DNA of 64,000 bases from Niallia circulans NBRC 13626 (GTDB taxonomy: Bacteria > Bacillota > Bacilli > Bacillales > Cytobacillaceae). Where the stretch lies: contig NZ_BCVE01000025.1 in assembly GCF_001591585.1 (NCBI RefSeq), positions 1 to 64,000 of the forward strand. The letters run 5' to 3'. The notes beneath the pieces were generated by a model. The model was not told where the DNA came from. It did no database searches and saw only the letters and a program-made list of their open reading frames with translations. Below are positions 9,583 through 18,441 of the stretch, one piece after another; position 1 is the first letter of the stretch, and each line of letters starts with the position of its first letter. The position numbers and the translations under genes were made by a program.

Positions 9583-9662
9583 CCTGCACCTTTAGCTACA
9601 TGAGAGAAAAACTTCCCTTCTATTTAAGAAAAGCCCCCCATAGTTTAAGTACCTTCACAAAG
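9583..9662. repeat. Dispersed intergenic repeat, copy 5
   Basis: Begins CTGCACCTTTAGCTACATGA, then a CTTCCCTTCTATTTAAG segment and AGTTTAAGTACCTTCACAAAG. It is the most reduced copy. The rest of 9523-9866 holds only the terminator at 9771. Confidence 0.55.
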
Positions 9663-9770
9663 TGATATTTAGAATATACCAAAAAGATGAATCAAAAAGA
9701 ATGAGTAGCAACTTTCATTTCATGCTGTCCATAAATCAAATCAGGTGACGTTAGAGATGTTTAAAAGGAT

Positions 9771-9805
9771 AAAAAAATGCAACTAATAATATCAGCTGCA
9801 TTTCT
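9771..9805 (-). terminator. Terminator of the nuclease lipoprotein gene
   Basis: AAATGCA pairs with TGCATTT with extended pairing inside; the minus strand continues with a run of seven T. Confidence 0.75.
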
Positions 9806-9866
9806 TTAATATATTCTTTGGACTTTTTATCTGTTATTTATGGTCATGGATTGAAATTCTAGCGGC

Positions 9867-10784
9867 TTACTCCCCTACCATACCGTCGTTATCATTATCG
9901 CGCATATATTTGTACAACCAATGATCACTTGTTATTGGCATGCTATATCCTGCTGCTTTTGCTTCTTTAATTGTTACTTGACCATCACCGTTTGTATCCA
10001 CAGTAGAAATATCCTCTTTCTTCTTCGAACTAGCTGATTCAGAAGACTTACTGCCAGTTAATCCAAGTGATTTATTTACTTCATCAGGGTTCACATTGTC
10101 GAATTCATCCTTAATGACATTTCCTTTTATTGTATAGGTATACTGATATCTAGAAGGAATCTGCGTTTCTGTATTAGGATATGTGATGATTGCTTCAAAG
10201 TTCGTGGCTCCACCTGCCTTACGGATTGCGTCTTCCATATAAGCTTGATCACCATGGCGGTTAAGCGTACTATCTTGTGGGGTAATATTATAAGCATTCG
10301 ACACTCCCCCAAGTGAATCTGCAATGATATGTCCTTCATCTAAATCTGCTCTCTCGACACCAGGAACCTTTGCTTCATCAGAGTAGTATCTGCCAGACGA
10401 TGTTACTGGTTCCTTATTGTCATCTTGTAGAATGATTTCTTCAGCAATGACACGGACTAGCTGCCCATGCTTATTCGTAAATGCCCAATATTCACGATCC
10501 CCGTATCCAATATCAACAACAACATTCGGTTCACGATGACCAGATAAATCACCGCCATCCACTTCAATAAGTTTGTATCCTTTGAACAGTTCATTTTTTG
10601 ATTGGGCTGCTGCTTCCTCTACTACTTGTTTTTCAGTCGATGTTTTTTCTGTTTCACTATTTTTGGTAGTTACTTCTTGTGAATCAGCTTTCCCATCTGT
10701 ATTCGATACATCTTCTACGTTGGAACAACCAACTATAAAGATAGCAGTTAAAAGTAAGATTAAATAGTTCATTTTCTTTTTCAT
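9867..10784 (-). CDS. Surface lipoprotein DNA/RNA non-specific endonuclease with EF-hand and Excalibur-like tail
   Basis: About 305 residues. The N-terminus MKKKMNYLILLLTAIFIVGC is a lipoprotein signal with a lipobox ending in Cys. A Ser/Thr/Glu-rich linker follows. Residues 75-230 are the nuclease domain of the Endonuclea_NS_2 type, with the metal and general-base segment DEGHIIADSLGG and NITPQDSTLNRHGD. After a Ser/Lys linker comes an EF-hand loop DTNGDGQVTIKE and a final DNDNDGMVGE, which is the Excalibur calcium motif with its last Cys replaced by Gly. GAGGAG is 7 bases before the ATG. It probably degrades nucleic acid outside the cell, in a calcium-dependent way. Confidence 0.85.
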   Translation of the reverse strand: MKKKMNYLILLLTAIFIVGCSNVEDVSNTDGKADSQEVTTKNSETEKTSTEKQVVEEAAAQSKNELFKGYKLIEVDGGDLSGHREPNVVVDIGYGDREYWAFTNKHGQLVRVIAEEIILQDDNKEPVTSSGRYYSDEAKVPGVERADLDEGHIIADSLGGVSNAYNITPQDSTLNRHGDQAYMEDAIRKAGGATNFEAIITYPNTETQIPSRYQYTYTIKGNVIKDEFDNVNPDEVNKSLGLTGSKSSESASSKKKEDISTVDTNGDGQVTIKEAKAAGYSMPITSDHWLYKYMRDNDNDGMVGE

Positions 10785-11077
10785 GTTAAGACTCCTCATG
10801 ATGTTTTCTTATTATTCATTCTAGAAATTTTCAACTTATACAGAATTAACAATGTTAACCTGTTTAAAATAGTATATTACAATTTTAATATTATTACAGT
10901 AAATACTTAGATTATGTAGTATTAAATTCAATAAAAGATTTGGAGAGATATTACATTATTTTTTTCTAATTAGAAGTTTCACTAGTATTTGCTTTTCGAT
11001 TCAACAAAAGATGCTATTTGATTAATTTTAGTACTGAAATAGGCACTATTCCAAGTCAGAAATTGTCCCCTTTAATA

Positions 11078-12301
11078 TTACCTAGCATCTACAGTAGAAA
11101 ATTTCTTTTTGTTTACTTTAACCAAGGTAAAAGATAATAAAGCAGAAATAAAGATTAGGATGGAGGCAAATATATAAACGGCTCTTATTCCAACAAAGTC
11201 AGCAATGAAACCTATTAGAAAAATGGATAAACCTGTAACAGTTGATAATAGAATACTCTGTGATGCAAATACCTTGGGTAAGTCTATGGTTTGAATATTT
11301 ATTTGAAATGCAGTTTGTTGAGCCACATCTCTTATTTGGTAGGCTGGACCCATTGCAATACAAAGCAGAAGAGCCAATATAGGACTACTGGTCAGCCCAT
11401 AAATTAAAGTAAAAATACTAAATACTAACGAACCAACTGCCATACTAAGTATCAAGTGCTTCTGAATTATTTTAGCTATGAATATGGTGATTATCCCCCC
11501 TAAAATAGCACCAACATAATAGCTTGCATTAATAAAACCCCACCATTGCTCTCCTTGGTTTAGGGCTTCTTTTACATACACCAATGTTATTGCCCCAACC
11601 CAAATGGAACCTGCCATTCCCTCAATAACATCCATTAAAGTAACCATTCTAAGCGTCTGATTATGCCATAAAATCTTCCATCCTTCATTCATCAGCGCCC
11701 ACTTGGATTTATTTTCGACAGGAACTTCCATATTAGAAACGAAATGTTTTGATGTAATATATAAAGCCAATACAGAAAGCCAAAGCAATACTACATTAAA
11801 CGCCAAAGTAGAATTATGTCCCCAATTTATTACTGCAAAACCTGTAAAGCTGTAACCCGCTATTTGAACAGATTGAGTTGTGATGGATAGTGAACTGTTA
11901 GCTCTCACAAGATTTTCCTTTGGTACAATTTTAGGTGTAACAGAGTTAAGTAATGGGTTTCCCCATCCTTCCATAAAAGATATAACTAAAATAAATAGAA
12001 GCAAAACATAAATATGATTCGTTATCGGCATAAAACCGAGTAGTAAAAAAGAAAGTAATAATGCTTTCAACCCCTGAAGCTTTAACATTAATTTAGTGAA
12101 AGCAAACTTTCTATAAATTAATGGGGATGTTAGACCTGCAGTTAAATTAGCCAAAGCCTTGAATAAAGGAAACAATGAGGACATTAATGCAGATTCCGTT
12201 TTTTGATATATGTAGGTGGTAATGACCATAATGTAAATGACATCCGCTAAGGCTATGCTTGTCTTAGCAAACCAGAAACTATAAAAACGTATACTATTCA
12301 T
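11078..12301 (-). CDS. Major facilitator superfamily transporter
   Basis: 407 residues with about twelve hydrophobic helices and the MFS organisation: a central cytoplasmic loop around residues 195-215 and a basic C-terminal tail. It resembles the MFS group that includes macrolide-type exporters (a start like FYSFWFAKTSIALADVIYIM). GAGGAG lies 5 bases before the ATG. The gene stands alone, and the substrate is unknown. Upstream 10800-11077 is AT-rich with no gene. Confidence 0.83.
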   Translation of the reverse strand: MNSIRFYSFWFAKTSIALADVIYIMVITTYIYQKTESALMSSLFPLFKALANLTAGLTSPLIYRKFAFTKLMLKLQGLKALLLSFLLLGFMPITNHIYVLLLFILVISFMEGWGNPLLNSVTPKIVPKENLVRANSSLSITTQSVQIAGYSFTGFAVINWGHNSTLAFNVVLLWLSVLALYITSKHFVSNMEVPVENKSKWALMNEGWKILWHNQTLRMVTLMDVIEGMAGSIWVGAITLVYVKEALNQGEQWWGFINASYYVGAILGGIITIFIAKIIQKHLILSMAVGSLVFSIFTLIYGLTSSPILALLLCIAMGPAYQIRDVAQQTAFQINIQTIDLPKVFASQSILLSTVTGLSIFLIGFIADFVGIRAVYIFASILIFISALLSFTLVKVNKKKFSTVDAR

Positions 12302-12504
12302 ACTATCTCCTCTCTTGATTAATCGAAAACAACCCTATGATTATATCATTAAAATACAAGTTTTTCCTTCTTCTTTTTGTTTATTGCGCACATATCAAAC
12401 GATTATATATCCATTCCACCGCATAAAAACGCAGCTTTTATACAACCTGAAAGTTAACTTAAACAAGTAGTCAACTTTTTTAGTTACCTTATAAAATTAC
12501 GCTC

Positions 12505-13056
12505 TTACTTCTTCATTACTTTTTTAAAGTGGAAAAATTCATATTCTGTATCTGGTTTCGTTTCATCCACTTCAAAGTCTGGGCCAGGGTTACCTCTATG
12601 CAAAAATTCCACAATATGAAAACCACATTTATTCACATAAAAGTGAATATTGCGTTTTTCAAAATAGGGTGTATATAGCTCCCAAACTTTTGTTTCTGGG
12701 TATGCTGCCTCTATTGCTTGCCACGCTTTTGTCCCGATTCCTTTACCATGGGCATTCGCATTCATATATAAAAATACAACTTCATTATGCTGTGTGTCTT
12801 CATCAATCTTTAACACTGCTCCACCCAGATTTTCTCCGCTCATTACGAGATGATAGATCGCTGCATCTGGTTCTGCGAGCATTTGCTCAACATCCTTTTC
12901 AGATGGAACCGGTGCTATTTCAGCTGGATTATCATGCTCTGGAAAACTATCCTTTAACCCTTTTAAGAAAGCTTTGTGTAATTCCTGCTTAAAATCGGCC
13001 AGCATATACTTGTTTACCGGAAGAAGTGTAACGTTTTGTTCCATATTACCTATCAT
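12505..13056 (-). CDS. GNAT-family N-acetyltransferase
   Basis: About 183 residues with a recognisable GNAT core. [20 protein letters not shown] is the acetyl-CoA pyrophosphate loop, and [20 protein letters not shown] is the C-terminal motif. I use the ATG at 13056 (AAAGGA about 9 bases upstream); an alternative ATG at 13101 with GGAG would add 15 residues that do not look like the family, and another ATG lies at 13044. Substrate unknown. Confidence 0.82.
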   Translation of the reverse strand: MIGNMEQNVTLLPVNKYMLADFKQELHKAFLKGLKDSFPEHDNPAEIAPVPSEKDVEQMLAEPDAAIYHLVMSGENLGGAVLKIDEDTQHNEVVFLYMNANAHGKGIGTKAWQAIEAAYPETKVWELYTPYFEKRNIHFYVNKCGFHIVEFLHRGNPGPDFEVDETKPDTEYEFFHFKKVMKK

Positions 13057-13318
13057 CCTGCCACGTCCTTTCCACACTTCTTTGTACTTTACCTTATTCA
13101 TTATTCTCCAAGTACAGAGCAGAACTGTAGTAAATGGTATATAAATACCTAATCTACTTCCCGTTCACTTCATGTTTACTATATAAAAGGAAGTCATCTT
13201 AAAATGGCTGTTGAAGTGATCAATATTAGATCTTATCCTAGTAATCAGCCCACGCCCCCTTATGCAAAAATCTTTTGCCCGATCTTGTCTCCTTATTTAT
13301 GTAATCGGTACTTTTCCT

Positions 13319-13912
13319 TTAAACTTGAAACACCATATTTGCTCGTTCTTTTGGATATTCTGTGTTTACATAATAATCCTCTGCCTTCCAGTATCTATGC
13401 TTAAATTTATTTAGATTCTGCTGCGTTTCCTTGCTTTCTCGTGCAAATCTAGTTTCCTTTGAACAATCTAAATAGAGGATAAAATCGAAAAACTCTCTCC
13501 ATTCTTTCCGTTGTAAGAAAACTCCTTCTATTATGATTAAGTCAGTATGCGATAAGGAAATCGTTTCTATTTGGTGGGTATCATCGTCTGAATTATATTT
13601 ACGCAGCTGTAATTCTGTTGTCTCTTTTAGTTCCTTAAAAAGTGATTCTCGTAACGTATGGACATCCCATTGTAAATGATAGTATTCATACCATTCCTCA
13701 TAGCCGGTATGATAACGCCGATTTTTTTCTACAATATAATCATCTATGTGTAAAACTGTTACAGAAAATCCTTTTTCATGGAGACTTGCTTGTAGTTTTT
13801 TCACGATGGTTGTTTTTCCAGACCGGCTTAACCCGTCTATCCCAACCACAACTCTTTTCCCACTTGCGGGTATTGGAATGCTTGCTGCTATAGCATTTAT
13901 ATGATCTTGCAA
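13319..13912 (-). CDS. P-loop kinase, uridine kinase-like
   Basis: 197 residues. A Walker A loop GIDGLSRSGKTT lies near residue 24, followed by HIDDYIVEKNRRYHTGYEEW, the substrate-binding segment of uridine kinase/phosphoribulokinase-like enzymes, and a Walker B-like LIIIEGVFL. A lid region with RFARESKE follows. TTG start with GAGGG 5 bases upstream. It probably phosphorylates a nucleoside or small sugar alcohol; the exact substrate is not clear. Free-standing. Confidence 0.8.
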   Translation of the reverse strand: MQDHINAIAASIPIPASGKRVVVGIDGLSRSGKTTIVKKLQASLHEKGFSVTVLHIDDYIVEKNRRYHTGYEEWYEYYHLQWDVHTLRESLFKELKETTELQLRKYNSDDDTHQIETISLSHTDLIIIEGVFLQRKEWREFFDFILYLDCSKETRFARESKETQQNLNKFKHRYWKAEDYYVNTEYPKERANMVFQV

Positions 13913-14147
13913 ATTAGTCCCTCTTTTCCTTTAGAGCTGTTTCACTAAATTTGTTATCATTCTCTCATTCTTCTTTATCATTAGATTTTAACAGACCAGT
14001 CTGATTACATCCAGTTTTTTGGAAAATTCCTCACCTATTAGGTATCTCTTTTTTCAATCTAGAAATCAATTATTTTTCTCTTTTTATCATCTGACCTCTC
14101 CTACTTCAATTAAATAAGCGTTTTAAATTTCCTAATCTAAAGCAATG

Positions 14148-14169
14148 GAGACCAAAACTTTTTGGTCTC
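14148..14169. terminator. Hairpin between kinase and lysyl-tRNA synthetase genes
   Basis: GAGACC and GGTCTC frame an AAAACTTTTT core that pairs with itself. A T-rich tract follows on the plus strand only, so its role as terminator of the minus-strand lysS-like gene is uncertain. Confidence 0.4.
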
Positions 14170-14223
14170 ACTTTCTCTTTTACTAAAAGGGGATGCTTGC
14201 TGCTTTTCTTTTGTAAAATTCTA

Positions 14224-15684
14224 TTAAACTTTTTTCGTTAATGGAAACAGTACACAATCTTTAATTGTCTCACTGTCTGTTAATATCATTAAAAGGCGTT
14301 CAATCCCAAATCCCCAACCAGAAATTGGCGGCATTCCATATTCCATTGCCAATAAGTAGTCTTCATCCATTTCCATTGCCTCTAAATCACCGCCGCTTTT
14401 CAAAACAGCCTGTGCCTCTAATCTTCTTCTTTGCTCAAGAGGATCCACTAATTCAGAATATGCATTGATAATTTCAGCTCCATTTACTACTAATTGAAAG
14501 CGATCCGTAATTGCGGGATTATGATCATTTGCTCTTGCCAAAGGTGACAAATCAATAGGATGATTGATTAAAAAAGTTGGCTCTATTAGTTGCGGACGGC
14601 ACATTTTTTTATATAACAAATCGATAAAGTTCCCTCTTCCTAAGGTCTCGATATTGTCTTGTTCTAAATAGATACTTCTCCGCTTTGTTTCTTCATACAA
14701 GTCATCTACATTGGGAAATAAATCAATATCAATGCCTGTATCTTTTAGAATTAAATCCCTAAAGGAGACGACTTTCCAGTCTAAAGAAAAATCAATGGTT
14801 TTTCCTTGGATGGAAATAACGGTTGTATGAAAAACCTCATTCAGCACATATAGAAGTAAATCACGCATGAGTGCCATTGTATCCTCATAGCTCCAATAAG
14901 CCGCATAGCCTTCTACCATCGTAAATTCTTGAAGATGCTGAGGACTGACTCCTTCATTTCGAAAGCACTTTGCAAGCTCAAATATTTTAGTAAAGCCTCC
15001 TACTATTAATCTTTTTAAGTAAGTCTCTGGTGCAATTCGTAAATTTAATTCCGAATCCAATGCATTATGATACGTTCTAAATGGACGAGCTAATGCCCCG
15101 GAAGAAGTATGCTGTAATACAGGTGTCTCCACTTCTAGGAAACCTCTTTCTTCTAAAAATCTCCGAATTGCACGCACTAACTTTGTTCGTGTTAACATTC
15201 GTTCTTTTGTTTCCTTTGTCATCATCAGGTCTAAATAACGTTGTCGATAACGGGTCTCTACATTGTTTAATCCATGCCATTTTTCTGGCAGAGGATGCAG
15301 AGCCTTTCCTAGTAAAACATATTTTTCGATCCGCAGCGTTTTTTCCTTTGTTTTTGTCGAATACATTTTTCCTTCCACACCAATAAAATCTCCTACATCA
15401 AAATAGTTAGCGAAAACATTGGCTGACTGCTCTCCGACCTCTTCTTTTTTCAAAAGCAGCTGCAGACTTCCTTGAATATCTGAAATCGTCAGGAAGCTAA
15501 ATTTACTAAACTGGCGAATCCCCATGATTCTTCCTGCCACTCGCACTTCTTCTGTGCCATCCTCCAGTAAAGCTGCTTCATAAAGTTCATAATTTGTCTC
15601 ATATCTTTCTGGATATACGAAAACTCCCTCTGATCTTAATGCCGCTAATTTTTCTATTCTCCGTATTGTTTGTTCCTGGCTCAT
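14224..15684 (-). CDS. Class II lysyl-tRNA synthetase, divergent paralogue
   Basis: 486 residues. An N-terminal OB fold (residues 40-140, VRVAGRIMGIRQ) binds the anticodon, and the class II catalytic domain follows: motif 2 in CFRNEGVSPQHLQEFTMVEG and motif 3 in GWGFGIERLLMIL. The housekeeping LysS has STRHNPEFTM in motif 2 and GLGIGIDRL in motif 3, so this enzyme is clearly divergent in the loops that contact ATP and the tRNA acceptor. It also lacks some C-terminal residues. CTGGAGGG precedes the ATG, and a T-box leader lies directly upstream. It is therefore probably a second, lysine-starvation-induced LysRS rather than the main enzyme. Confidence 0.85.
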   Translation of the reverse strand: MSQEQTIRRIEKLAALRSEGVFVYPERYETNYELYEAALLEDGTEEVRVAGRIMGIRQFSKFSFLTISDIQGSLQLLLKKEEVGEQSANVFANYFDVGDFIGVEGKMYSTKTKEKTLRIEKYVLLGKALHPLPEKWHGLNNVETRYRQRYLDLMMTKETKERMLTRTKLVRAIRRFLEERGFLEVETPVLQHTSSGALARPFRTYHNALDSELNLRIAPETYLKRLIVGGFTKIFELAKCFRNEGVSPQHLQEFTMVEGYAAYWSYEDTMALMRDLLLYVLNEVFHTTVISIQGKTIDFSLDWKVVSFRDLILKDTGIDIDLFPNVDDLYEETKRRSIYLEQDNIETLGRGNFIDLLYKKMCRPQLIEPTFLINHPIDLSPLARANDHNPAITDRFQLVVNGAEIINAYSELVDPLEQRRRLEAQAVLKSGGDLEAMEMDEDYLLAMEYGMPPISGWGFGIERLLMILTDSETIKDCVLFPLTKKV

Positions 15685-15737
15685 TCTATGGCCCTCCAGT
15701 CCTTTTATTGGATTTTTTATTTATTCTATATAAAATA

Positions 15738-16035
15738 AAAAAACTCCCACCCCCAAGATTATTCATCTTGAGGACGAGAGTTATTATTAACTTCGTGGTA
15801 CCACCCCAGTTTATTGATATGTTGCCATATCAACCTCTTCGGGTACGGCAATTAAAAAATTGGTTATACCCTATCTCTATAACGGGAGATCCCGTCGCAG
15901 TATCACAAAGAGTGTTTCTTTGATCCGTGCGAAAGCTCCAAGTCTTTTTTCATTAAGATTCTTATTACTCCTTTTCACCAGCTGGAGCTCTCTTTAAATA
16001 ATAAATCAAAATTACTCTTCTCTTCTTAGCCAACT
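15738..16035 (-). promoter_or_regulatory. T-box riboswitch of the lysyl-tRNA synthetase gene
   Basis: Reading the minus strand: a stem I region with an AGAGTA-type GA motif near 16015 and an AGAGAG bulge near 15990, an A-rich AAAAAAG segment that could present a Lys codon, then the T-box core TGGGGTGGTACCACG at 15794-15808. A strong terminator at 15740-15782 (AACTCTCGTCCTCAAG against CTTGGGGGTGGGAGT with a T tract) ends the leader. Uncharged tRNA-Lys should open the terminator. The specifier assignment is inference. Confidence 0.88.
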
Positions 16036-16151
16036 ATTCCGTATTTATTTTAGAAAATATTACCTTAAATTAGATTTATAGTCAATAGTTACAACTAAAG
16101 GTTACTTGTATACTAGTTTTTTTATTTTCATTATAACTGGTTCTAAAGCAG

Positions 16152-16589
16152 TTATACTATTTGGTGAGATAACTCACTTATAAATTTCGTGAATTCTTCC
16201 CCACATTTTAGTAATTCTTTTAGAAACAATTGCTCTTCAAATGCGAATTTTTTCTGCTTGTTTCTTATACTGAACAATATTTGATTTTCTGGCTTTGTGT
16301 TGATTCTTTCCATTTTCCAAGTCTGATCGTTCATAAAATAACTCGTTTCTCCGCTGCCATTTTCCAAGTATTCTAACGTCATTCGCAGCAAACCAATCCA
16401 CATTAATTCTACATCATCGCTGTTTTCCTCTGATGTTATATTATGATTATAATATGTGATATGGATGAAGCCGTCTATATAACCATTGTTTCGCACTTGA
16501 TAGTCATTTGCTATGCTTATTGCTTTCTCTTCTGTAATAGCAATTTTTTCTCTTTGTGAATTAAATATATATGTATGTATATTTATCAC
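16152..16589 (-). CDS. Hypothetical protein, 145 residues
   Basis: Not recognised. Soluble, acidic-to-neutral, with no signal or membrane helix. The middle contains VELMWIGLLRMTLEYLENG, then a strand-rich part and a helical C-terminus ending FTKFISELSHQIV. GTG start with GGAGGAG 6 bases upstream. It sits between a T-box leader and a terminator and forms its own unit. The composition recalls small immunity-like proteins, but no family can be named. Confidence 0.6.
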   Translation of the reverse strand: MINIHTYIFNSQREKIAITEEKAISIANDYQVRNNGYIDGFIHITYYNHNITSEENSDDVELMWIGLLRMTLEYLENGSGETSYFMNDQTWKMERINTKPENQILFSIRNKQKKFAFEEQLFLKELLKCGEEFTKFISELSHQIV

Positions 16590-16610
16590 ACTCTCTCCTC
16601 CTTAAATGTT

Positions 16611-16642
16611 AAAAGAGAATATCCACTTGCATATTCTCTTTT
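16611..16642 (-). terminator. Terminator of the DUF3892 gene
   Basis: AAAAGAGAATAT pairs with ATATTCTCTTTT around an 8-base loop. The stem carries its own A and T tracts, so it can act in both directions. Confidence 0.8.
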
Positions 16643-16651
16643 ATTTCCTAT

Positions 16652-16966
16652 TTAAAAAGTAGGCAAATTATCTAAGTTATTTTCTTTAATCCCATCTGGT
16701 TCACTACGGATAATATCCCTGCCATATTTATGAAAAACATCTACATGCGCTAATTTCCCTGCTTTAGCTTCATCAATGGCAGTAATATAATCTAATTCTC
16801 TACCACTGCTCGTTTTAAAAGCAATAATATCATCATCCTCATTTTTACGAACAGCGACAATTTGTTCTACATTAGGATCTATTTCTTCGGCCGCTTCTTT
16901 TTGAGCTTGGCCACTTGCTTGCTGCAAGTAATTATCGTATATTTTTTGATAGTCTTTTTCATCCAT
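16652..16966 (-). CDS. DUF3892 family protein
   Basis: 104 residues. The C-terminal half has the DUF3892 pattern: IVAVRKNEDDDIIAFKTSSG, then YITAIDEAKAGKLAHVDVF and GRDIIRSEPDG. Family members are small proteins of unknown function found in Bacillus. The ATG at 16966 has GGAGGTGG at a 5-base spacing, much better than upstream codons. It may be cotranscribed with the VOC gene, whose stop lies 54 bases upstream of this start. Confidence 0.82.
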   Translation of the reverse strand: MDEKDYQKIYDNYLQQASGQAQKEAAEEIDPNVEQIVAVRKNEDDDIIAFKTSSGRELDYITAIDEAKAGKLAHVDVFHKYGRDIIRSEPDGIKENNLDNLPTF

Positions 16967-17020
16967 TATAGCCACCTCCAAACCATTAGTATGCTCTGGA
17001 GTTTTCAAGTTATGTATCAT

Positions 17021-17449
17021 CTATCTTTCATCATGGTTAATCAAGTATTTTTCTTTAAAGCTCGGGCTTAACTGACTCCACACATCAAATTTATTTCCAT
17101 CAAGATCGTAAAAAACAAAATTGTTGCCTGGATGTCCTCTATCCTCAATATCGTCAACCGTAACACCTTTTTCTTTTAAGGAGGAATGAAGTTTCTTTAA
17201 TTGGTCTATCCCATCAACTTCAAATGTCAGGAAGAAATGCTCATTTCCTGCATCATCTTGAAAGGCTGCTTTTTCTCCTTTTTCCGCTTTAACAAGAAAG
17301 AAACTTTGATTCGCAAAGTCTAGAATAGCTTTATCTCCATTTCTGAAATTTTCTCTTGCTCCTAATTTTTCTTGATACCAGTTTGAGGCTAATTCTGGAT
17401 TTTCAACTGGCAGATAAATCGTTCCCACTCTGTGGATGATTGTATTCAT
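17021..17449 (-). CDS. VOC (glyoxalase/bleomycin-resistance fold) family protein
   Basis: 142 residues. Two beta-alpha-beta-beta-beta units: HRVGTIYLPVENPELASNWY at the start and FFLTFEVDGIDQLKKLHSSL in the middle, ending with FYDLDGNKFDVWSQ, the usual metal-ligand/last-strand region. Possible metal ligands are His6, the Glu in FEVDG or the Asp in DLDG. Members include glyoxalase I, dioxygenases and drug-binding proteins, and the exact role is open. ATG with GGAGA upstream. Confidence 0.83.
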   Translation of the reverse strand: MNTIIHRVGTIYLPVENPELASNWYQEKLGARENFRNGDKAILDFANQSFFLVKAEKGEKAAFQDDAGNEHFFLTFEVDGIDQLKKLHSSLKEKGVTVDDIEDRGHPGNNFVFYDLDGNKFDVWSQLSPSFKEKYLINHDER

Positions 17450-17514
17450 TATTTTTCTCCTTTTCGATAGAATAGCTTGCTTTTATATTCGACGAAAAGG
17501 AAAATATATCCTCT

Positions 17515-17775
17515 TCTTTGTATGTGGTTTGGCTGATATTTTGTTGCTTTGACTGATTTTCCCGCTGGTTTGGCTGATATCTTTTTACTTTGGCTGATTT
17601 CCTCGCTAGTTTGGCTGATATCTTTTTACTTTGGCTGATTTTCCCGCTGGTTTGGCTGATATCTTTTTACTTTGGCTGATTTTCCCGCTGGTTTGGCTGA
17701 TATTTTTTTATTTTGGCTGATTCCCCTGCTAGTTTGGCTGATAAATTTTTAGTTTGGCTGATTTCTCCGCTGCTT
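17515..17775. repeat. 41-nt tandem array based on TTTGGCTGAT
   Basis: About six imperfect units. Each unit has two TTTGGCTGAT decamers: one followed by an A/T-rich arm (ATCTTTTTAC) and one followed by a C/G-containing arm (TTTCCCGCTGG). Variants include GACTGAT and GGCTGATAAATTTTTAG. The array lies between a VOC gene and a Nudix gene and has no credible coding capacity. A second related array lies at 28596-28925. Confidence 0.85.
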
Positions 17776-17811
17776 TGAATAATATTTCACTCTTCTGCCC
17801 CATTGCAACGT

Positions 17812-17843
17812 AAAAAAAGCTTCCCTTTTATTTAAAGGAAAGC
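17812..17843 (-). terminator. Terminator of the Nudix gene
   Basis: On the minus strand GCTTTCC-TTTAAATAAA-AGGGAAGC is followed by seven T. A near-identical hairpin occurs at 20500-20533. Confidence 0.85.
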
Positions 17844-17852
17844 ACCTAAATG

Positions 17853-18260
17853 TTAAATCCATTTAGTTATTTTATCGTGGACAAGATTACTAGTTAATAC
17901 TGTTTCTATTGCTGCGGATAACTCAATTGGAAAATTAATCTTTTCCTTACTATTTACAAACCTGATTCCTTTTATTTTATCCATTTCATTCATCGAAGGT
18001 ATTCCGCTAACAGACTCTGCAAAATAGAAATAGCCCTTCCATTTAGTATGTCCGAAATAAAAATCTCCTTGGAAAACCTCTGTAAGTTGATGAATATAAA
18101 GACCGATTTCTTCTTGTATTTCTCGTTTTGCACACTCTACAGGTGTCTCTCCTAATTCCTGTTTGCCTCCTGGGAAATTCCAATTGTTTGCTCTATCTTG
18201 AATTACTAACATATGATGGTCCTCATCTTTTATAAGGACACGAGAAAATACCTTTTCCAT
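17853..18260 (-). CDS. Nudix hydrolase (MutT-like)
   Basis: 135 residues with a complete Nudix box: GGKQELGETPVECAKREI, then QEEIGL, near residues 30-52. The upstream NNWNFPGG segment is typical of MutT-type pyrophosphohydrolases that clean up damaged or excess nucleotides. GAGGTG precedes the ATG at 18260. Free-standing gene between a terminator and a promoter region. Confidence 0.87.
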   Translation of the reverse strand: MEKVFSRVLIKDEDHHMLVIQDRANNWNFPGGKQELGETPVECAKREIQEEIGLYIHQLTEVFQGDFYFGHTKWKGYFYFAESVSGIPSMNEMDKIKGIRFVNSKEKINFPIELSAAIETVLTSNLVHDKITKWI

Positions 18261-18441
18261 ATAATCACCTCTTTTTACACAATATCCCTCTCTATCTTTT
18301 TCTCTCCATTAGACTATTTTGCTTTATACTGCTTGTTATTTGCGCATACTGCACTTAGTACCAAAGAGTCCTAAAACTTAGGAATATTAATTAATGAATA
18401 GAACGATTAGCATTAAGATTCCCTTGAGATAGAATTAAACT

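Noticed and set aside
15081-15386. Antisense open frame within the lysyl-tRNA synthetase gene
   Set aside because: It shadows the real gene and has no domain.
17515-17775. CRISPR array
   Set aside because: There are no unique spacers between conserved repeats; the arms between decamers are themselves repeated, and no cas gene is near.
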